NCBI GenBank assembly: GCA_016223085.1
Contig: JACRPS010000005.1
Location: 155,103 to 219,102 of the forward strand
Direction: 5' to 3'
Length of the DNA: 64,000 nucleotides
Source of the DNA: Chloroflexota bacterium
GTDB lineage: Bacteria > Chloroflexota > Anaerolineae > Aggregatilineales > Phototrophicaceae
This document shows, piece by piece, positions 1 to 7,419 of the stretch (within the stretch, counting starts at the first letter, position 1; each line of letters begins with the position of its first letter). The notes beneath the pieces were generated by a model that was not told where the DNA came from, made no database searches, and saw only the letters and a program-made list of their open reading frames with translations. The position numbers and the translations under genes were made by a program.

Positions 1-163
1 GCAGGGGATGAACTTCCTGACAGATGTAATCAAACACGCGCTGCAAAAACTGCTGCTCGTAGGCCAGCCAGTCGGTCTGCTCATCGCTCCAGTCCAGCAG
101 CGTATCGTCCAGATCAAACAGGACAGCTTTTAAGGTTTGGGTTGTTTCCAGTGTATCTGTCAT
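1..163 (-). CDS. HAD-family hydrolase, N-terminal part (cut by window edge)
   Basis: The reverse strand reads from ATG at 163 as MTDTLETTQTLKAV followed by LFDLDDTLLDW, then runs off the window. The DLDDT signature is HAD motif I, with the first Asp as nucleophile and the second as acid/base, as in YjjG-like phosphatases. About 54 residues are visible, so substrate and cap type cannot be judged. A perfect 30-bp palindrome (240-269) separates it from the next gene. Confidence 0.8.
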   Translation of the reverse strand, partial: MTDTLETTQTLKAVLFDLDDTLLDWSDEQTDWLAYEQQFLQRVFDYICQEVHPL

Positions 164-239
164 TGCTAGCGGTACAATCACGTCTCACAGAGCTGCGGGG
201 CGCGGCGTAACCGCGTCCCGTCGAACGGGGATGATGGTT

Positions 240-269
240 TGTACAGACACGATATATCGTGTCTGTACA
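240..269. repeat. 30-bp perfect palindrome, ATATAT-core subfamily
   Basis: Each arm begins TGTACAGACACGATA and the two halves are exact reverse complements. It shares the inner arm ACACGATATATCGTGT with copies at 4240, 40406 and 46127, but its outer arm has changed from TGTAGGG to TGTACAG on both sides, so the pairing is preserved. Intergenic copy. Confidence 0.9.
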
Positions 270-287
270 GGTGTTCCGTAATAATAT

Positions 288-1247
288 TCACCCACGCACG
301 GGTGCTTCCGCCCGCCACACCAGCAGGGTCTGGTCCAAACCGGCGCGATAGGTGGGATAGCGGGGAGTCCAACCGAGTGTCTGTTTGGCCCTGTTGTTAC
401 GCAGCCGCGCGGACGTGCCCAGCAGCGTATCTACCACGGTGTTGGTCAGGTTGCGCAGCAGCAGCGCCGGTGGCTTGCCCGGCTCTGGCAGGCCCAGGTT
501 GTTTGCCAGATAGCGGATAAACTCCGCCGGCGCGACCGGCTCGTCATCGGCCACGTTGAACACCTGCCCGGCGGGCATCTGCTCCGCCGCCAGCGCCAGC
601 GCCTCCGCCAGATCGGCGATATGCACCCAACTGGTTACGGCGTTCGCGTCGCCGGTGTAAACGGGGCGTCCGCGGCGCAGCGCCTCCACCAGCGCGGTTG
701 TGCCGTCTTCGAAGCCGCCGTACACCCGCCCGGCGCGCAAGACAACTGCCGGGACGCTGCCACCGAGCACCGCGTCTTCGACTTTTGCAATCGGACGCAG
801 CAGCGCGGGGGGCCTGCGCGGCGACTCCTCATCCACCCATTCGCCGTGATGATCGCCATAAACAAAGGCAAAACTGGGATAGACAAAAAACTTCACACCC
901 GCTTCCGACGCGGCCTGCAGCAGCGCCGGGGTGCCTTCAGTAATGGCGCGGCTCAGGTCATCCCAGGCCAGGTCACGGCGCGGGAAACTGTTGGCAAGCT
1001 GGGGTGTCAGGTGCATGACAACAGCCGTCTGTGCCGCCCGGAGCAGGCTTCGCCACTCGCCGGCGCGGAACGGGTCGGTGATGAAAGCCGGGATGGCCCC
1101 GTCCTGGCGCGCCCTGGCCGCGTTGTTGGAGCCGTCCACAACGCCGGTCACCTGATGGCCGCGCGCCTTCAGCCGGCGCGTCACTTCGCGTCCCAGGGCG
1201 GTCGCCGCCCCGGTGATAAATACGTTCACGGGATTTGCTGTTTGCAT
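288..1247 (-). CDS. NAD(P)-dependent epimerase/dehydratase-like protein (extended SDR)
   Basis: 319 aa. The N-terminus NVFITGAATALGREVTRRL is a Rossmann dinucleotide loop of the TGxxGxxG type, as in extended SDR nucleotide-sugar epimerases and reductases. FAFVYGDH and the late VFNVADDEP also fit that fold. The usual YxxxK active site is altered: the aligned stretch reads LLRPIAKVEDAV, keeping Lys but lacking the catalytic Tyr. The protein may therefore be an atypical reductase or a non-catalytic NAD-binding protein. It is transcribed alone on the minus strand. The exact substrate is unknown. Confidence 0.8.
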   Translation of the reverse strand: MQTANPVNVFITGAATALGREVTRRLKARGHQVTGVVDGSNNAARARQDGAIPAFITDPFRAGEWRSLLRAAQTAVVMHLTPQLANSFPRRDLAWDDLSRAITEGTPALLQAASEAGVKFFVYPSFAFVYGDHHGEWVDEESPRRPPALLRPIAKVEDAVLGGSVPAVVLRAGRVYGGFEDGTTALVEALRRGRPVYTGDANAVTSWVHIADLAEALALAAEQMPAGQVFNVADDEPVAPAEFIRYLANNLGLPEPGKPPALLLRNLTNTVVDTLLGTSARLRNNRAKQTLGWTPRYPTYRAGLDQTLLVWRAEAPVRG

Positions 1248-1249
1248 GT

Positions 1250-1908
1250 CCGTTCTCTCATCTGGGCAGGCTGAACTCCGCTTATTATGCCATAGAAACC
1301 GGTACGGTGGTACGGTGCGTCACAAATTGAAAGATTGAACGTGAAGTGATGGATGAGGCGACCGCTGGATAAAAGCTACGCACTCCGGGCTGCTGTAGTG
1401 GTCGCCGTCACCGGCAGCGAGTCCACCCACAGCAGCACCGGCCTGCTGGGGTCAGGCAGCACGTATACCGGCTGCGCGCCGACCACCCAGCTAAAGTCAT
1501 CCTGTGAGGAGTGCAAGCAGGAACAGCACAATGCCACACTCCAGAACCCCTATCCCCCCCCTTTCCCCGTACACGGAGAAAGGGGGAGAAAAACCTGCCT
1601 TAAGCCTCCTCTACGAGTTCGGGGACTGACAGAGGCACCTGTGGGAGGAGAGTGAGGGAAATCACGGTCACGTAGGAGCACGGCATGCCGTGCCCCATAT
1701 GCAGAAACTTAGTGATACGGCCTGCGTCACCAGGCGTTCAAGCGTCCGGCTACCAAAGTGCCACGCCCGCTAAAGGGGTTGGAACCCGCAAACCAACGGC
1801 TAAGAAGCCCCTTCAGTGGGCTTTCAGCAGCCTTCAGGCTGCCGGGTTCAGCCAGGGGTTTGAACCTCCCATTTGGCTTTGGGAAGGAAAGGCAAAACAA
1901 GGCGAAAC
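1250..1908. other. 659-bp non-coding stretch with repeats and a possible gene remnant
   Basis: No convincing intact gene. On the minus strand about 1380-1500, one frame reads DDFSWVVGAQPVYVLPDPS then RPVLLWVDSLPVTA before a stop. It looks protein-like but has no start, so it may be the eroded end of a gene. At 1545-1592 there is a CCCCTTTCCCC/GGGGGAGAAA hairpin of the kind found inside folC, at 1672-1699 a GTAGG(A/G)GC palindrome, and at 1795-1860 GC-rich hairpins (AGCCCCTTCAGTGGGCTT; GCAGCCTTCAGGCTGC). Confidence 0.6.
1672..1699. repeat. GTAGGGGC-type palindrome (slightly degenerate)
   Basis: Reads GTAGGAGCACGGCATG then CCGTGCCCCATA. It has the GCACGGCATGCCGTGC inner arm of the commonest subfamily, with one change in the left outer arm and an altered right end. 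Intergenic. Confidence 0.8.
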
Positions 1909-2151
1909 TTACGCATCCGGTTCACCGGGAATTACATAACCGTGCTGCTGGAGTTTCTGCTTTACTTCGTTTGCCATTGCGTGCAGAAAACCACTTGTCG
2001 CTGGCATCATAGCATTCTTGCCGCGCGCATAATGATCGAGACAATCGCCAATGCTGGTTATGCCCACTCGCTTCAATTCCTGTAGTGCGTCCTCTGATAA
2101 ACCGAGCGTTTCTATCGGTACATCATACAAAGGGGAATTTTCGTCAAACAT
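1909..2151 (-). CDS. Orphan RNA polymerase alpha-CTD-like small protein
   Basis: 80 aa. The central part VPIETLGLSEDALQELKRVG then ITSIGDCLDHY matches the start of the RNA polymerase alpha-subunit C-terminal domain (helix-hairpin-helix: acidic-L-x-L-S...L...GI..IGDLL). The domain here is free-standing, without an alpha N-terminal domain. It starts 5 nt after the MBOAT gene stop, so it is probably the last gene of that operon. Free-standing alpha-CTD-like domains can bind DNA or other proteins. The role here is unknown. Confidence 0.6.
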   Translation of the reverse strand: MFDENSPLYDVPIETLGLSEDALQELKRVGITSIGDCLDHYARGKNAMMPATSGFLHAMANEVKQKLQQHGYVIPGEPDA

Positions 2152-2156
2152 AGTCG

Positions 2157-3707
2157 CTAAATCCTAATCCCAAACAAGCCCAGGAATACCCGCCAGGCCG
2201 ATTCGACGGGCAGCGCGAACCAGACCCAGCCGAGCAGCACAAAATGGAACGTCAGCAGCACACCCGCAAGCGTCCAGACGGTTTTCAGGCGCGGCTGCGC
2301 GTTCAGGCGGAGGAACCATTTGCGTGTGCGGTCGCTCCAGGTTTTATGCGCGAACAGTCCCAGCCCGTGCCACAGCCCCCACACGGCAAAGCCGAGCGTG
2401 ACACCGTGCCACAGGCCGATGACCAGCATGGTCGTCATCTGCGCGAGGAACACCGCCGTCTGCGAGTCCACCTTACGTTTCAGCAGCGCCCGCGACAGCG
2501 GCGAAAACACGTAAAAACGCACCCAGTTGCTGAGGGTCATGTGCCAGCTTTGCCAGAACGCCGCCAGGTTGTTTTTGAGATAGGGGCGGTCAAAGTTTTT
2601 CGGCAGTTTGAAACCGCACAGGATGCCGATGCCGATAGCGATGTCGGTGTAGCCGCTGAAGTCGAAAAACAGCCGGAAGGCGTAAGCATACAGCAGCAGC
2701 CACAGCGCCCCGGTAGTCTGCGCCTGCCCGGCGTTGGTGCTGTTCAGCGCCACCAGCGCCAGGCTGTCCGCAATCACAAACTTCTTGAACAGCCCCAGGC
2801 TGATACGTCCACCCGCTTGCACCAGTCGCGGCGCGGTGAAGAGGCGCATCCTGTTGCAGGGGTGACCTACTAGGTCGCCCCTACCGGAAATATCCTGATA
2901 CTCGGTTATCGCCCGTTCATCCTTCACAAACCGTTCGGCGCGGTCAATCGGCCCTGCTGTGATCGCCGGGAAAAAGATCACGTAGGTGACGTACTCGCGC
3001 AGCGACAGCGCCGGCAGTTTGCCCATCTGCCGTTCGCGCAGGGTGTGAATCAGCCGGAAGGCCACATACGAAAAACCAAGCCATTCCAGATCAACCGGGC
3101 TGGCGAGTTCGACCGGCTGTCCGCTGAGGCCGCGCAGGGCGGCGGCCATGCCGGCGCTGAACGGCGGCGTTTTGAGCAGCACAAACAGCACGACCATAAA
3201 CAGGATCCCGCCGGTCAGCAGGCCGCGCCGTTGGCCGAACGTTCGCCATAGCGCCAGCAGCGCCGCGCCAACCAGCAGCAGCGCCAGCGCCACCGGCAGC
3301 ACGTCCGGTGCGCGGGAGGCGGTCGGACGCAGTTCCGGCACGAGATAGCGCGTGGCCGCCAGCGCCAGCACCAGCGCGGTGATAACCAGCAGCGTTAGCC
3401 AATCATCACGATTGACCGTTCCCAGAAATGCCCATCGTTTCGACAGAGGTTGTAGGGGCACGGCATGCCGTGCCCCTACGGGTTCAACAGTATCGTTTGG
3501 CCTTGTTACCCACCACATGGCGACGGTTAAAACGAGCGTCGCCGTCGGCAGCGCGAAATCCAGGTAGCGGATCGTCAGCGTAGCTTGCAGCCAGTACAGC
3601 GCCACCACGCTCCCAACCAGCAGCAGCCAGCCCCGCCAGCGCGGCGGCGCAAAAGCCGCGTACAGCAGCGCGGCGACGATAAACACGGCGATGTGATGCA
3701 GTTGCAT
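2157..3707 (-). CDS. MBOAT-family membrane O-acyltransferase (AlgI/DltB-like)
   Basis: About 516 aa from ATG 3707; an upstream in-frame GTG at 3734 lies inside a palindrome and is less likely. Many transmembrane helices are visible. The catalytic core has YLKNNLAAFWQSWHMTLSNW, IGLWHGVTLGFAVWGLWHG and FSGYTDIAIGIG, the family signature with the buried His (WHG). MBOATs pass acyl groups across the membrane to envelope polymers together with an SGNH/DltD-type partner; such a partner lies upstream at 4283. Two palindromes sit in frame: 3452-3479 encodes VGARHAVPL and 2856-2884 encodes part of GRGDLVGHP. The microprotein gene at 3761 directly precedes it. Confidence 0.9.
   Translation of the reverse strand: MQLHHIAVFIVAALLYAAFAPPRWRGWLLLVGSVVALYWLQATLTIRYLDFALPTATLVLTVAMWWVTRPNDTVEPVGARHAVPLQPLSKRWAFLGTVNRDDWLTLLVITALVLALAATRYLVPELRPTASRAPDVLPVALALLLVGAALLALWRTFGQRRGLLTGGILFMVVLFVLLKTPPFSAGMAAALRGLSGQPVELASPVDLEWLGFSYVAFRLIHTLRERQMGKLPALSLREYVTYVIFFPAITAGPIDRAERFVKDERAITEYQDISGRGDLVGHPCNRMRLFTAPRLVQAGGRISLGLFKKFVIADSLALVALNSTNAGQAQTTGALWLLLYAYAFRLFFDFSGYTDIAIGIGILCGFKLPKNFDRPYLKNNLAAFWQSWHMTLSNWVRFYVFSPLSRALLKRKVDSQTAVFLAQMTTMLVIGLWHGVTLGFAVWGLWHGLGLFAHKTWSDRTRKWFLRLNAQPRLKTVWTLAGVLLTFHFVLLGWVWFALPVESAWRVFLGLFGIRI
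2856..2884. repeat. Palindrome inside the MBOAT gene (copy A)
   Basis: GCAGGGGTGACCTAC then TAGGTCGCCCCTAC: outer arm (G)CAGGGG/CCCCTAC with inner arm GACC/GGTC. In frame, and its translation falls between DISG and the MRLFTAPRL segment of the acyltransferase. Confidence 0.8.
3452..3479. repeat. Palindrome inside the MBOAT gene (copy B)
   Basis: Exact 28-bp palindrome of the GCACGGCATGCCGTGC subfamily. Read on the coding strand it adds VGARHAVPL(Q) between VEP and PLSKRW, in a predicted loop. No stop is introduced. Confidence 0.95.
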
Positions 3708-3720
3708 GGGTGTGTCATTT

Positions 3721-3747
3721 GTAGGGTACGGCACGCCGTGCCCCTAC
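3721..3747. repeat. GTAGGG palindrome between microprotein and MBOAT genes
   Basis: GTAGGGTACGGCAC then GCCGTGCCCCTAC, degenerate in the left arm. It lies just upstream of the MBOAT start and could form a hairpin in the operon mRNA. Confidence 0.85.
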
Positions 3748-3760
3748 GCCCCTTTATCCC

Positions 3761-3874
3761 CTAAAACCCCTGGTAAATCCACGTCGGCGCGGAGTCGGTC
3801 GTGGCGATGACCAGCAGAAGCACCAGCAGGCACAGGCCGAGCGCGAACAGGTTTTCCCGCGTCAGCAGGCGCAT
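3761..3874 (-). CDS. DltX-like 37-aa membrane microprotein
   Basis: Starts at ATG 3874, one nt after the lipoprotein stop, and reads MRLLTRENLFALG then LCLLVLLLVIATTD then SAPTWIYQGF. It has one transmembrane helix (about residues 9-27) and a short tail ending WIYQGF. Gram-positive DltX, a small protein needed for D-alanylation of teichoic acids, has the same build and ends FIYN(E/D)F; the conserved Tyr is thought to carry the acyl group. Its position directly before an MBOAT gene and in the same operon as an SGNH protein supports an analogous role. The similarity is in a short motif only, so homology is inferred. Confidence 0.72.
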   Translation of the reverse strand: MRLLTRENLFALGLCLLVLLLVIATTDSAPTWIYQGF

Positions 3875-3875
3875 G

Positions 3876-4286
3876 TTACCCGGCCTCCCCGCACCATTTC
3901 CACTCGCCGCCTTCCTGCACCACCTTGTACGCGCCCAGCGGGAAGTCCATGTTTTCCGTGCCATACACGGCGACGATCTTGCCGGCGCAGCGCACCACGT
4001 CGCTACTGCCGTCGCGCTGGCAGTCCATACCTTCCAGCGACGCGTCCACCGCCGCAAACGAATTGGCCTCGCGGTCGAGGTCCGCTTCCATCGCGCTGCA
4101 CAACAGCGCCTTCACGCCGTCGGCGTCGCCGGCAACTTTCGACGTCAGGTACTTCTCGACTGCATCCGCCGGGTCGCCACCGCCGGCCTCACCGCCCGCG
4201 CAGGCCGCCAGCAATAGAACCAGAACCAGCATGAGGACTTGTAGGGACACGATATATCGTGTCCCTACAGCAAACCATTTTCTCAT
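3876..4286 (-). CDS. Small lipoprotein of the acylation cassette, palindrome in its signal peptide
   Basis: 136 aa. The start ATG overlaps the upstream SGNH stop as ATGA (4283-4286), so translation is coupled. The signal sequence is MRKWFA then [10 protein letters not shown] then VLMLVLVLLLAAC: a type II lipobox (LAAC). The insert [10 protein letters not shown] comes entirely from the 30-bp palindrome at 4240-4269. The mature part (AVEKYLTSKVAGDADGVKAL..., four Cys, ending GGEWKWCG) looks like a DUF4878/NTF2-like lipoprotein. Role in the cassette is unknown. Confidence 0.75.
   Translation of the reverse strand: MRKWFAVGTRYIVSLQVLMLVLVLLLAACAGGEAGGGDPADAVEKYLTSKVAGDADGVKALLCSAMEADLDREANSFAAVDASLEGMDCQRDGSSDVVRCAGKIVAVYGTENMDFPLGAYKVVQEGGEWKWCGEAG
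4240..4269. repeat. 30-bp perfect palindrome inside a lipoprotein signal peptide
   Basis: TGTAGGGACACGATA then its exact reverse complement. Length 30 keeps frame. It inserts ten residues between the charged n-region and the hydrophobic core of the signal peptide. Confidence 0.95.
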
Positions 4287-5431
4287 CCGTCCGTCTCCAG
4301 AATCACCGTATGCAAAATCTCGTCCAGCATCACCAGCGACAGCAGATTACGCAGGCTGGTGCCATACAAGGACTCGTGGCCGGTTGAATACTTGAGATAC
4401 AGAAAACCGCTGTTTTTCATGTGCACGTGGTCAGCATCCAGCCCATAATCCGGCAGCGGGCGCGCCGCCGCCCACAGGTTAATCAACGGCACGTCATACT
4501 GCCAGGCCACGTCAACAATCGCCAGATTAAAGATCACCGCTTCGTCCCAGTAGCGGCGGTTCGGGTCGGCGCTGAAGGTGGACAGCACCGGGATAATGCC
4601 GCGCTGTTCGGTTTCCTCCACAATCTTCTGCATCTGGGTACGGAACTTGTCCACGTTGACGGCGCGCACGTCATTTGGCCCAAACAGGATGAAGGCCACG
4701 CCCGGCTGTTTTTGCCGGTATTCACACGCCAGCGGCGACTCGTTGGCGCGGCACTGCGCCTTTCGCTTCCAGCCAGGGTCAAATACCGAAAAGACGTTGA
4801 GGCCGATGCTGGCCGCCGCGCTTGGGGCTGCCGATGGGCCGAAGTATGTCAGCGCGTCCGCCAGATAATCATACGGCCCCAGGTCGTTGTCGTTCCGGCT
4901 CATCGGTTCAAGATACATCGGGTTAAACGACAGGCTGTCGCCAACTTTGGTGATGACGTAGCTGTGCATACCGAGCGTTTGCCCCAGCCGGTAGACCTGG
5001 CGCATCCGGTCGCTGACATCGGAGATGACCGGTACGGCGTACAACTGCTGGAGCAGCGCGTTATCCACGTTCGACGGGTCAGCGTCCGGCAGCGTGATGT
5101 TCACCGGCACCTGACTGAAACGCACTTCGGGGGGCAGCGTCAGGCTGCCGGTCATCACCCAGCCATCCAGCCTGACAAAGCCGTTGCGGTCGTTCTGCCG
5201 GATGTGGAGCCAGTTGCCGATGCGGTTACGTTCAACAAGTGCGACCGAATGTCCCGCCCGCAGCACGCCAAGCTGCCGGAAGGTGTCGCCCGGCCCGGCA
5301 TAAACGATGGCAGTCCGGTTCATCACCGTCTGGCCGGTAGGGGATGCCGGGGCTGCTTCCTGGGCAATGATCGGCGCGATACCAATCACCATCAACAGCA
5401 GCAGACACAGACGGGGCAGTACACGCAGCAT
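4283..5431 (-). CDS. SGNH-type esterase/acyltransferase with N-terminal SH3 domain
   Basis: 382 aa. A signal peptide (MLRVLPRLCLLLLMVIGIAP ending near IAQE) is followed by a bacterial SH3 domain (about 35-105: RTAIVYAGPGDTFRQLGVL...GNWLHIRQNDRNGFV) and an SGNH hydrolase-like domain. Block I is VGDSLSFNP (Ser), block III FGPNDV (Gly, Asn), block V DADHVHMKN (Asp/His). It lies upstream of a lipoprotein, a DltX-like microprotein and an MBOAT. In Dlt, Alg and Pat systems the SGNH partner completes transfer of the acyl group to the polymer outside the membrane, and that is the likely role here. The SH3 domain would hold it at the wall. Confidence 0.8.
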   Translation of the reverse strand: MLRVLPRLCLLLLMVIGIAPIIAQEAAPASPTGQTVMNRTAIVYAGPGDTFRQLGVLRAGHSVALVERNRIGNWLHIRQNDRNGFVRLDGWVMTGSLTLPPEVRFSQVPVNITLPDADPSNVDNALLQQLYAVPVISDVSDRMRQVYRLGQTLGMHSYVITKVGDSLSFNPMYLEPMSRNDNDLGPYDYLADALTYFGPSAAPSAAASIGLNVFSVFDPGWKRKAQCRANESPLACEYRQKQPGVAFILFGPNDVRAVNVDKFRTQMQKIVEETEQRGIIPVLSTFSADPNRRYWDEAVIFNLAIVDVAWQYDVPLINLWAAARPLPDYGLDADHVHMKNSGFLYLKYSTGHESLYGTSLRNLLSLVMLDEILHTVILETDG

Positions 5432-5542
5432 AGGTGTCCATAAGGCTGGCCGACCATTCAGCGCCGATTATAACACACTCCAACAGGTGTCCAGCGCGAG
5501 GAGGGGCACAGCCGACGCCGCGCCCCTCCGCTGGAGGCGGTT

Positions 5543-6778
5543 TTAGCAGCCGCCCTTTTCGAGCGTGAAGGTGATTTCCGAGCGGTTGTCGTTTTCGTTG
5601 GTTTCGGGAATCACGTTATTCGGGTCCACGATGGCAACGATCTTATGCTGTTCGGCAAAGTAGGTGCTGGACGTGATCGGGATATTGCCGGAGTTCACCG
5701 TCGCCCCGGCGGGGACGGCAGGGAAGCCCGCCGGCACGCTCTGCTGCACCGAGCCATCGCGCACGGCGATGTCCTGTATCGTCAGGCTGCCGCTGGGCGC
5801 TTCGGTGCTGCCCAGGTTAGCCACGTCCACCGTCACCTGATACGTTTCCTTGCAGCGTGGACTGCCAGGGTTCAACCGGATCGCGCCCGCCACCAGATTG
5901 ATTGTCGTGACCGGCGTTGGCGTCACCGGCACCGGCGTGGCGGTTGGGATGGGCGTGGGCGGGCCGGGATCAACCGGCAGACTGGAGACATCGCCGGAGA
6001 CGGTCACCAACTGCCCGAACACCCAGCCTTCGGCGTTGTAATACCGCACCTTGAACCACGTGCCGTCCGGCGATTTCGCCAGCACATCGGCGGTCTGATT
6101 GGCGGCAAACGCGCCGATAGGCGGGTTAAATATCGTTCCCGGCCCGCTGCGGACGTTTACACCCTGGTTGAAGGTCGCCACCGGCTTGCTGGGTGTGGGG
6201 GTGTTGGTGGGCGGCGGGGGATTGGTCGGCGGCGCGTTGGTAGCCGTCGCGGGCGGATTGGTCGGTGCGGCATTGTTGCTGCCGGCGCTCTGGCCTCCCG
6301 GTTCGTTGCCGATGCCACCCGGCGGATTGCCACTGCCGGCGGTGGTTGGCGCGGGCGATGGGGTGGTGCCCGGCGCGACGACGTTCACGTTAACGGTCGC
6401 CGGCGTGCTGCTGGAGCCGTCGGCGCGGAAAGCGGTCACGCTGATGCTGTGCTGGCCAACGCCTGCCGCCTTCCACGATTGTGACACGGTAAAAGCCGGC
6501 GCGCCGGAGGAATTCGGCTGCTGCTGGGTGGCGATAATCGAGCCGTCTACCACCACTTCCACGCGGTCAACGTCCGTACCGGCATTCGTCACCTGCGCCT
6601 GGATATTCACTGACACGCCTTCCAGATAGGTCGCATTGGGCAACGGCGACGCCAGCCGCACTACCGGCGGCCCGCTGATGACCGTCTGGCCGCCGCCCGG
6701 CTGATTCAGCAGATTACACGACGACAGCGCCAGCATCAGCCCGAAGGCGAAGGCTGTACGCCATACGCGATTAAACAT
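5543..6778 (-). CDS. Secreted lipoprotein with Ig-like, SH3 and CARDB domains
   Basis: 411 aa from ATG 6778, preceded by AGGAG at good spacing; an in-frame TTG 18 nt upstream lacks this. Lipobox LALSSC. Then an Ig-like domain (VVRLASPLPNATYLEGVSVN...), a Pro/Thr/Asn/Gly-rich linker, an SH3 domain (NQGVNVRSGPGTIFNPPIG...EGWVFGQL), a second Pro/Thr linker, and a CARDB-type adhesion domain ending ETNENDNRSEITFTLEKGGC. The layout is typical of surface proteins in Chloroflexota. It lies 111 nt upstream of the SGNH gene on the same strand, so it may share the envelope function. No catalytic motif is seen. Confidence 0.8.
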   Translation of the reverse strand: MFNRVWRTAFAFGLMLALSSCNLLNQPGGGQTVISGPPVVRLASPLPNATYLEGVSVNIQAQVTNAGTDVDRVEVVVDGSIIATQQQPNSSGAPAFTVSQSWKAAGVGQHSISVTAFRADGSSSTPATVNVNVVAPGTTPSPAPTTAGSGNPPGGIGNEPGGQSAGSNNAAPTNPPATATNAPPTNPPPPTNTPTPSKPVATFNQGVNVRSGPGTIFNPPIGAFAANQTADVLAKSPDGTWFKVRYYNAEGWVFGQLVTVSGDVSSLPVDPGPPTPIPTATPVPVTPTPVTTINLVAGAIRLNPGSPRCKETYQVTVDVANLGSTEAPSGSLTIQDIAVRDGSVQQSVPAGFPAVPAGATVNSGNIPITSSTYFAEQHKIVAIVDPNNVIPETNENDNRSEITFTLEKGGC

Positions 6779-6969
6779 AACCCAAACTCCTGTCAACAGC
6801 AGTGTGTCAAAGAGGTAAATTTAACGCATCCCTGCTGTTTGTGCGAACTTCCGGCGGCAAACCGGCGGGCAAGCGGCGAAAACAGGACGTTCGTCCGGGG
6901 TGTTTCTTTCATTTTTCTGATGTCGCTTTTTGGGTTACACTGGCGGCCTGAACCAGGGGAGGGATACGC

Positions 6970-7245
6970 ATGTTACGGGACAAAATCGAACGCATTGGCA
7001 AACAGGTGGCGGCGGAAGTCGAGGCCGAGCACGACGACGTGCGGGTGAGCTTCTCCGTGACCGAATCAGTATCTGGCGACCTGAAGCTCTCGGTGTGGGT
7101 GTCATCGGTATCCGACGACCGCGAACAGGTGTATGATTTTGCGCCGCCCGCGCCGTTTTACAACTACGACGAGGCGCGCATGACCGCCGAAATCAAGGCC
7201 AAACTGACGGATTACGTGCGTAAGTTCGCACGCAGGCGGCGGTAA
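6970..7245 (+). CDS. Conserved-looking small hypothetical protein (91 aa)
   Basis: MLRDKIERIGKQVAAEVEAE followed by a beta-rich middle (VRVSFSVTESVSGDLKLSVWV) and a basic end (YVRKFARRRR). Good GGGAGGG ribosome site before ATG 6970. No transmembrane segment or signal. Function not recognised. Confidence 0.65.
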   Translation: MLRDKIERIGKQVAAEVEAEHDDVRVSFSVTESVSGDLKLSVWVSSVSDDREQVYDFAPPAPFYNYDEARMTAEIKAKLTDYVRKFARRRR

Positions 7246-7264
7246 CAGCGCCCAAATCGCGCCA

Positions 7265-7291
7265 CAGGGACACAGCGTTGTCGTGTCCCTG
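7265..7291. repeat. CAGGGACAC palindrome
   Basis: CAGGGACACAGCG then TTGTCGTGTCCCTG, an imperfect intergenic member of the palindrome family, 20 nt after the 91-aa gene. Confidence 0.75.
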
Positions 7292-7419
7292 CCCGGTGAT
7301 CTGCCTCATCCTGTTTCCATTTCCTCCACAATCCCCCCTTGAGCCTCACGTGACGTGAGCCTTTACACTGGTCGCGTTCGAAAGCCGCTCACGGGCGGCG
7401 CAGCGTGAGGAGGAACACC

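Noticed and set aside
5645..6484. Long plus-strand frame (279 codons) opposite the SH3/CARDB gene
   Set aside because: Arg/Gly-rich shadow of a GC-rich coding strand. The minus-strand protein has clear domains and signal peptide.
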